Shown here one piece after another: positions 32,467 through 37,664 of a stretch of DNA of 37,664 nt (its first letter is position 1; the number at the start of each line of letters is the position of its first letter). The notes under the pieces were generated by a model. It had not been told where the DNA came from. It saw only the letters and a list, made by a program, of their open reading frames with translations, and searched no databases. A program made the position numbers and the translations under genes. This stretch comes from Bacteroidales bacterium (GTDB lineage: Bacteria; Bacteroidota; Bacteroidia; Bacteroidales; Paludibacteraceae), in assembly GCA_021371875.1 (NCBI GenBank), contig JAJFVH010000109.1, positions 1 to 37,664 on the forward strand, written 5' to 3'.

Positions 32467-35304
32467 TCAAAGGTCTTCCGTATCTTTCCGGTTTTTCTTA
32501 GTAGTACATTTATCCACCAGGTAAACGATGGACATGTATGGAATACCTCCGTGGGTATTTAGTCCTATTTCGCAAGTTCGACTGTTGCTGTAACCGGTTT
32601 TGGCGTGATGCTTTCCGATTTGAGTCTTAAGTTTTCGCAGCCCGTGTTCATTGAGTTCGGGCAAAGTAAATCCTTTATCTCCGGCAAATCCACAACAACC
32701 CACTTCTTCAGGAACGAGTACACTGGTACTGCACATACTGGCAATTTTAACAAGTTTCGGTTCCAGGCCCATTTTAATGGTCGAGCAGGTTGCGTGTATG
32801 GTAATCGATTCATTGGTTGGATGGAAATCGAGTTTATCCAACATAAACTTGTCAATAAATTCAACAGGTTCAAAAAGTTGCAGGTTTTGCATGGTATGAC
32901 GCATGCGATTCAGGCAAGGACTTTGGTCGCATAAAACCGGATATTTCCCGTTTTCGGTAGCTTTATACAAAGCTAATTCGAGTTCGGCAGATTTTTGATC
33001 GGCAATTTTAGGAAGACCTTTACTTTCCCAGATCGTTCCGCAACAGAGATTGTTCATTCTTTCAGGGAAAATAACATCATATCCGGCCTTATTAAGAAAG
33101 GAGATCATCTTTTCAACCAATGGGGTTTGATCCGGGTCATCGTGCGAAGTTCCCATCATCTGGTTCAGGCAACTTGGGAAATAAACGACTTTCAACGGAT
33201 TTTCCGTTAGTTTTTGTTGTTTTGGTCTTGGAGCAGGCTTTGGTAATGAAGGTGTCCACAGAGGCATATTGTTGCCACTCAGATAGCGTAATCCTTTTGT
33301 TAATCCACCCATAGCGTTTTTCCCTAAAACCGAATAGGCTGCGTTGGCAGTCCAGAGTATAGCTTTTAGTCCGGAAGAAATTGTGGAAAAATTATCCGCA
33401 CTCCATTGTCCTGTTTTTTGGGCAAGTTTGTTATTTTCATATTGTTTATCACGCAAAAAATGGATATAATCGCCCACATTGATCCCCACAGGGCAGGAAG
33501 TTGCACAAAGTCCATCGCCGGCACAGCTTTTTTCACCTGCAAAGACAAAATCATTTTCTAACGATTCGAGCCGTTTTGGGTTTTCATCGGTCGTTTTCAA
33601 TCGGGTGATTTCGCGTTGTATAATAATACGTTGGCGCGACGAAAGTGTGAAACCGTTACTTACGCAGTTCACTTCGCAGAAGCCGCATTCGATACATTTA
33701 TCAATCAATTCGTGTGTTTCGGGAAGCGGTTTGATGTTTTTTAAATGGCAATTCGGGTCATCGTTGAAAATTACGCCCGGATTCAGCAGGCCTTTCGGGT
33801 CGAAAAGCTGCTTGACGTCACGCATTAGGTTAAATGCTGTTTCACCCCATTCGCGTTTTACAAACGGAGCCATATTGCGTCCTGTTCCATGCTCGGCTTT
33901 TAGCGAACCGTGATATTTATCCACCACTAAATCCACGACTTCATTCATCATTTTTTTGTATTGTGCTACCGTTTCGGGCGTGTCAAACGACTGATTCAGA
34001 ATGAAGTGAAAATTACCTTCGAGTGCATGACCGTAAATTACCGCTTCGGGATAATTGTTCTTGATTAAAATTTCCCGTAAATCGGCAGTTGCATCAGGTA
34101 AATCATCCACCTGAAAAGCTATGTCTTCAATCAGGCAGGTTGTACCGACAGGCCGGGTGCTTCCAACAGTAGGAAAAATACCCGAACGCATTGTCCAGTA
34201 AGCATTATATTCCGATTCGATATTTGTGAATCGGGTAGGGTAGAGGGTGTTGAATTCTGAAATGACCGATGTAATTTCAGCAATATTTTGTTTTAGAATA
34301 TGTTCCTTGTCAGCTTCGGCTTTGATAAGTAAAACAGCAGCATCCGAAGGAAGTGTTTTCAGTTCAGGAATAGCATCGGGGTTATCTTCAACCGATTTCA
34401 GAGCCAGCCTATCAAACAATTCGACAGCTGTAACGGGACTTTTCTTTAGTTTGATAACCGCTTCGCAAGCCGAACGCATAGTTGGAAAATATAGCATTGC
34501 ACTGGCTTTGAACGGATAATCGATTACGGTTTTCATGGTTGCTTCGGCTAAAAAAGCTAAAGTCCCTTCCGAACCCACGATGAGATGCAAAATGATGTCA
34601 AACGGATCGTCAAATTCAAGAAATGGATTGATGGATAGTCCGGTAACATTTTTAATTTTGTACTTGCGTTCTATCAGTTCGCAGAGTGCTTTATCCTTTC
34701 TGACCCGGTCTCGTAAGTCCATAATCCGTTGAATAAAAGCTTTGTGAGAAGACCTGAAAGCCTTTTTGCTTTGTTCCTCAGCTGTGTCGAGCAAAGTTCC
34801 ATCGGGCAGAATCAAGCGGGCAGCAGTCAGCATTTTATAACTATTTTCGTGCGTACCGCAACTCATGCCTGAAGCATTGTTCTGAATAATTCCGCCTACT
34901 CTTGCCGATTTTATCGATGCCGGATCGGGTGGAAATTTTTTACCGAAAGGTTTCAGTATTTCGTTAACATGCTGACCGACTATTCCCGGTTGCAATTTAA
35001 TAGAATTGCAATCGGGGGTGATTTCGTATTTCTCCCAGTTTTTCCCGGCAATTACCAGTATGGAATTGCTTATGGCCTGACCAGATAAACTTGTGCCGGC
35101 AGCACGAAAAGTTACAGGAAGATTATATTTATCAGCTGTTTTCAAAATATGAATGATTTCCTGTTCGTTTTCGGAATGAATAACGACTTGCGGAATCAAA
35201 CGATAAAAACCGGCATCCGTACCCCAAGCCAGCCGACGCATTTCGTCGGTATAAATACGGTTGGAAGGAATGTGTTTTTCTATATCTTTGAGGAATGATT
35301 TCAT
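32467..35304 (-). CDS. FAD- and Fe-S-containing 2-hydroxyacid (D-lactate type) dehydrogenase
   Basis: The 945-residue fusion has an N-terminal FAD-binding domain of the vanillyl-alcohol/D-lactate oxidase family (about 35-230, TFRAAGTSLSGQA..), a FAD-oxidase C-terminal substrate domain (to about 530), two 4Fe-4S motifs (IDKCIECGFCEVNC near 545 and CAGDGLCATSCPVG near 610) and two C-terminal Cys-rich CCG motifs (NNLCCGT and EVGCCGFAGDKG). This layout is that of the FAD/Fe-S D-lactate dehydrogenase of Shewanella (Dld-II) and of YdiJ-type 2-hydroxyacid dehydrogenases, which pass electrons to quinone at the membrane. D-lactate is the likelier substrate from context; D-2-hydroxyglutarate is an alternative. 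It is 101 bases downstream of namZ, in the same orientation. Confidence 0.88.
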   Translation of the reverse strand: MKSFLKDIEKHIPSNRIYTDEMRRLAWGTDAGFYRLIPQVVIHSENEQEIIHILKTADKYNLPVTFRAAGTSLSGQAISNSILVIAGKNWEKYEITPDCNSIKLQPGIVGQHVNEILKPFGKKFPPDPASIKSARVGGIIQNNASGMSCGTHENSYKMLTAARLILPDGTLLDTAEEQSKKAFRSSHKAFIQRIMDLRDRVRKDKALCELIERKYKIKNVTGLSINPFLEFDDPFDIILHLIVGSEGTLAFLAEATMKTVIDYPFKASAMLYFPTMRSACEAVIKLKKSPVTAVELFDRLALKSVEDNPDAIPELKTLPSDAAVLLIKAEADKEHILKQNIAEITSVISEFNTLYPTRFTNIESEYNAYWTMRSGIFPTVGSTRPVGTTCLIEDIAFQVDDLPDATADLREILIKNNYPEAVIYGHALEGNFHFILNQSFDTPETVAQYKKMMNEVVDLVVDKYHGSLKAEHGTGRNMAPFVKREWGETAFNLMRDVKQLFDPKGLLNPGVIFNDDPNCHLKNIKPLPETHELIDKCIECGFCEVNCVSNGFTLSSRQRIIIQREITRLKTTDENPKRLESLENDFVFAGEKSCAGDGLCATSCPVGINVGDYIHFLRDKQYENNKLAQKTGQWSADNFSTISSGLKAILWTANAAYSVLGKNAMGGLTKGLRYLSGNNMPLWTPSLPKPAPRPKQQKLTENPLKVVYFPSCLNQMMGTSHDDPDQTPLVEKMISFLNKAGYDVIFPERMNNLCCGTIWESKGLPKIADQKSAELELALYKATENGKYPVLCDQSPCLNRMRHTMQNLQLFEPVEFIDKFMLDKLDFHPTNESITIHATCSTIKMGLEPKLVKIASMCSTSVLVPEEVGCCGFAGDKGFTLPELNEHGLRKLKTQIGKHHAKTGYSNSRTCEIGLNTHGGIPYMSIVYLVDKCTTKKNRKDTEDL

Positions 35305-35405
35305 ATTATAAGAATTTCACAAAATAAGAGGCAGATAGTTTTATAGTAATAATTTATAACATAACAGACTTATGTAATCCCGCTTTACAAACTTTATTTA
35401 CTCAA

Positions 35406-36629
35406 TCAACGATATAAATAATATTTCTTCGATAGGTTCCGATAGTTGTCAGCATCTTTGTACCAGTAACCTTTAATATCATCGAATGAATGGTTTACTG
35501 AAAATTTCAAACGGATTTGATCACTTCCGCTTACTTTGTCGAACATGTTAAAACGATCTCGGTTGGCATTGTTAAAAACAGCTTTTGCAGGATATAATTT
35601 ATTTAATTCCTGCATAATATAGAACTGAATTTCGGAGAGCTGAGCTTGTTTGAGATTCATGATATGAATTTCAACGCCGTGGCAATGTTCATCCTTAAAC
35701 GTAGCATAAAACGGTTTGAAATGTATCGGGCGAAATGCAATACCTTGCAAATTCAACTTGTTCAGGGCATTGGTCAGACTGTCGGCATTAATCCAGGGGG
35801 CACCTACAATTTGAAAAGGTAATGTATATCCTACGCCAATTGAAACATAGCCTAATTCTCCCAAAATCCCAGTTGCTGGGTAATAATAGGACGAGTGTTT
35901 GTGCGGGATATGGGGTGAAGCCACCACCCATTCAAGTCCGGTATCTTCCCAGTTCATTTTGCGGTGCCAGCCTTTCATTTTTACGATTGAAAGATTACAT
36001 TGTTTTTTCAACATTTTTTCCTCGTTGAGCATTAAAGCCAACTCACCACAGGTTTGTCCGTACAGGTAAGGAATTTTAAACTGACTTACAAATGAAATAA
36101 ATGGGTCTTCGGTCAGGTTACCTTCAATTTTTTTGCCACCAAGCGGATTAGGCCGGTCGAGCACGACAAATTCGATATTATTTTCGGCGGCGGCTTCCAT
36201 AGCCAATCCCATGGTGCTGATATAAGTGAACGAACGGCATCCGTTATCCTGAACATCATACACAAGAACATCAATGCCTTCGAGCATTTCAGGTGTTGCC
36301 TTGCGTGTTTTTCCATAAAGAGAATAAACGGGTAATCCTGTTTTCGGATCGGTTACATTGTCCACTTTGTCGCCGGCATACGAATCGCCGCGTACACCAT
36401 GTTCAGGGCCAAAAAGAGCAACCAGTTTTACATTGGGAGCTTCGAATAAGATGTCGATGGTTGATTTCATGTCGCTGTCAACCCCTGTCGGATTCGTAAT
36501 CAATCCAACCCGTTTTCCTTCCAATAGCTGGAATTTTTGAGAACGAAGGACTTCGATGCCGGTTTTTACTTGTCCGGCAAACAATGAAACCGATATAAAT
36601 AATGATAAAAGCAGCGTAATTTTTTTCAT
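35406..36629 (-). CDS. namZ: Exo-beta-N-acetylmuramidase NamZ (DUF1343)
   Basis: NamZ-type enzymes (DUF1343) release N-acetylmuramic acid from the non-reducing end of peptidoglycan fragments, usually outside the cytoplasm. The 407-residue protein has a signal peptide (about 1-18, cleaved near LFAGQ) and the family blocks VGLITNPTGVDSD, LFGPEHGVRGD, VYDVQDNGCRSFTYISTMG, DRPNPLGG and GELGYVSIGVGYTLPFQI. Glu76 and His77 of GPEHG and Asp127 in YDVQD are conserved and probably catalytic or substrate-binding. It carries its own promoter (36672-36702) and a perfect LacI-type palindrome in the leader (36651-36666). The downstream dehydrogenase is probably co-transcribed. Confidence 0.92.
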   Translation of the reverse strand: MKKITLLLSLFISVSLFAGQVKTGIEVLRSQKFQLLEGKRVGLITNPTGVDSDMKSTIDILFEAPNVKLVALFGPEHGVRGDSYAGDKVDNVTDPKTGLPVYSLYGKTRKATPEMLEGIDVLVYDVQDNGCRSFTYISTMGLAMEAAAENNIEFVVLDRPNPLGGKKIEGNLTEDPFISFVSQFKIPYLYGQTCGELALMLNEEKMLKKQCNLSIVKMKGWHRKMNWEDTGLEWVVASPHIPHKHSSYYYPATGILGELGYVSIGVGYTLPFQIVGAPWINADSLTNALNKLNLQGIAFRPIHFKPFYATFKDEHCHGVEIHIMNLKQAQLSEIQFYIMQELNKLYPAKAVFNNANRDRFNMFDKVSGSDQIRLKFSVNHSFDDIKGYWYKDADNYRNLSKKYYLYR

Positions 36630-36650
36630 ATTTTTTCTGAACTTATATCA

Positions 36651-36666
36651 ATGCAAACGTTTGCAT
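36651..36666. promoter_or_regulatory. LacI/GalR-type operator in the namZ leader
   Basis: ATGCAAACGTTTGCAT is a perfect 16-base palindrome with the central CG typical of LacI-family sites (PurR: ACGCAAACGTTTGCGT). It lies 6-21 bases downstream of the -7 element, over the predicted transcription start, where a bound repressor would block namZ. No LacI-family gene is in the window. Confidence 0.75.
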
Positions 36667-36671
36667 AAGCG

Positions 36672-36702
36672 CAAAAGTAGAAAATTATTCTCAACATTAC
36701 AA
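36672..36702 (-). promoter_or_regulatory. Promoter of namZ
   Basis: On the minus strand TTG (plus 36700-36702) and the perfect -7 element TACTTTTG (plus 36672-36679) are separated by 20 bases. Confidence 0.65.
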
Positions 36703-36741
36703 CATTGAATTATTTTTTCATGCCCTTTTCATTGAAATAGA

Positions 36742-36772
36742 TTGTGAAAAACCATTTAAATCAGTATTTTTG
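36742..36772 (+). promoter_or_regulatory. Promoter of mgsA
   Basis: TTG at 36742-36744, a 20-base spacer and the perfect -7 element TATTTTTG at 36765-36772 lie upstream of the ATG at 36794. An in-frame TTG at 36770 is inside the -7 element and cannot be the start. Confidence 0.65.
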
Positions 36773-36793
36773 CAAAAAGAAAAAATATTCAAT

Positions 36794-37237
36794 ATGAGTA
36801 AACAACTGGCAATTGCACTTGTGGCACACGACAACCGCAAGGCGGATATGGTGGAATGGGCTGTATTTAATGCAGAAATGCTATCCAAACATAAATTGAT
36901 TTGTACCGGAACTACCGGAGGTTTGATTGAGAAAGCTTTCCATGAAAAAGGGATAAAAGCGGATATCACGCGGATGAATTCGGGTCCGATGGGTGGCGAT
37001 GCTGAAATTGCTGCATTAGTTGTTCGTAAACAAATTAATTTGGCGATTTTTCTGATTGATGACTTGAATGCACAACCTCACGAAGCTGATATTCAGATGT
37101 TATTGCGTCAATGCCGTATACATAACGTGCCGATAGCGTGTAACCGTTATAGTGCCGATTTGATGATAACCAGTAACTTGTGGGATAAAGAAGATTATGA
37201 ACCTTCCATGCCAAGGTATGTTAAATTTAAGCGATAA
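36794..37237 (+). CDS. mgsA: Methylglyoxal synthase
   Basis: MgsA converts dihydroxyacetone phosphate to methylglyoxal and phosphate, a bypass of lower glycolysis when phosphate is low. The 147-residue protein has all the family motifs: AHDNRK with His12, the phosphate-binding TGTTG at 38-42, and NSGPMGGD at 62-69, where Asp69 is the catalytic acid (Asp71 in E. coli). NAQPHEADI and PIACN follow later. I chose the ATG at 36794 because the longer frame begins inside the promoter. Its product is normally detoxified to D-lactate by glyoxalases. It is divergent from namZ and ends at copy B of the ~150-bp repeat. Confidence 0.96.
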   Translation: MSKQLAIALVAHDNRKADMVEWAVFNAEMLSKHKLICTGTTGGLIEKAFHEKGIKADITRMNSGPMGGDAEIAALVVRKQINLAIFLIDDLNAQPHEADIQMLLRQCRIHNVPIACNRYSADLMITSNLWDKEDYEPSMPRYVKFKR

Positions 37238-37389
37238 ATAGTGTTTGCAAGAAAACGCCAATCTCTGCGTTACACTCACATCAAAAACTACTCATCCCGA
37301 TTCATCGGGACTCCTTTTGCTGTTTCATACGCCTTGACCTTGACGTTTTCTTATCAAACACCACCAAGTTTTCTTTCAAGCGCTAAATA
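37236..37389 (-). repeat. Structured ~150-bp repeat, copy B (inverted copy of 29656-29800)
   Basis: On the minus strand this reads TTTAGCGCTTGAAAGAAAAC ... GCAAACACTATTT and aligns with copy A over its full length with scattered substitutions and two small indels. The central hairpin is a different sequence but the same structure (TCCCGA-ttca-TCGGGA at 37295-37310). The long-range arms (GTGTTTG / CAAACAC) are kept. It begins directly after the mgsA stop codon. Confidence 0.75.
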
Positions 37390-37497
37390 AACCACAGAAA
37401 CGAATTTACATGTTGTATTTTTTATTCGTTTCGAAATTACTATTTATCATTCAATGTCGTTTAGATAAGGAATATCTATTTGTCATACAATGGTCAG

Positions 37498-37643
37498 TAC
37501 CTCGTTAGAGGTTTAATATCAACAGAAAAACAGTTGTTTAAATCAGCAACATTCCCCGTAGGAGATAAACAATTCATCCCCTACGGGGAAAGATTCAACA
37601 ACGGATTTACCATTTTTCTATTGCTGTTTATCGCCTACGGCGA
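37498..37643. repeat. Cluster of palindromes at the right edge
   Basis: No gene is visible from 37238 to the end. After copy B the sequence contains CCTC-gtta-GAGG (about 37500-37511), an 11-bp inverted repeat TTCCCCGTAGG/CCTACGGGGAA (37552-37562 and 37580-37590) and TCGCC-tac-GGCGA (37631-37643). GATAAACA and TGTTTATC flank the last two. These look like dispersed intergenic repeat units and may continue past the window. Confidence 0.5.
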
Positions 37644-37664
37644 ACCATTTACATTATTCATTAC

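Noticed and set aside
32248..32562. Plus-strand reading frame of 104 codons across the foldase-dehydrogenase gap
   Set aside because: It runs through the 17-bp inverted-repeat element and into the antisense of the dehydrogenase; composition is not protein-like.
36770..36793. TTG start for mgsA
   Set aside because: The codon is part of the -7 promoter element, so it would not be transcribed; the ATG at 36794 gives the family N-terminus.

Overview
The window is a stretch of chromosome from a member of the Bacteroidota, most likely the order Bacteroidales. The evidence is the -33 TTTG / -7 TAnnTTTG promoters, the Bacteroidota-type MraY with a long insert, an S46 dipeptidyl-peptidase, a protein ending in a type IX secretion sorting domain, the long SurA/PpiD-like foldase and a CNNM/CBS 'hemolysin'. 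I cannot name the genus. I saw no rRNA, tRNA, CRISPR array or prophage. About 29 intact protein genes and one insertion-sequence remnant are supported.

Region 1 (1-12730, all minus strand) is the front half of the division/cell-wall (dcw) cluster, transcribed right to left: mraZ, rsmH, ftsL-like, ftsI (PASTA-containing PBP), murE, mraY, murD, ftsW. It stops after ftsW. A 226-bp element with 20-bp terminal inverted repeats follows, then a new transcription unit, ffh-folD. The usual continuation (murG, murC, ftsQ, ftsA, ftsZ) is absent. Several gaps in this region carry a shared two-hairpin element that starts at the stop codon of one gene and ends just before the next start. Two GTGGG boxes at 10-bp spacing lie upstream of mraZ and match an MraZ operator.

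Region 2 (12731-19237) is mixed: a PlsC-type acyltransferase divergent from mraZ, an acidic protein of unknown function, nagB, a secreted S46 dipeptidyl-peptidase (DPP7-like), and a two-gene cassette of a DUF2975 membrane protein with a small XRE/YozG-type regulator.

Region 3 (19238-26835, minus strand) holds a likely operon nadB - small sorting-domain protein - Dabb protein - ComEA-like helix-hairpin-helix protein, then a GNAT-like acyltransferase, a short CstA transporter and an RlmD/TrmA-type rRNA methyltransferase.

Region 4 (26836-37664) has a TIGR02757 protein, a frameshifted and truncated IS982-type transposase remnant, the CNNM/CBS protein, the PpiD-like foldase, a 945-residue FAD/Fe-S 2-hydroxyacid (D-lactate type) dehydrogenase, a NamZ-type exo-N-acetylmuramidase under a perfect LacI-type operator, and methylglyoxal synthase. 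The last three can be linked through D-lactate. A ~150-bp structured repeat occurs twice in opposite orientations, each copy starting at the stop codon of a gene. The last ~430 bp hold only repeats and palindromes.
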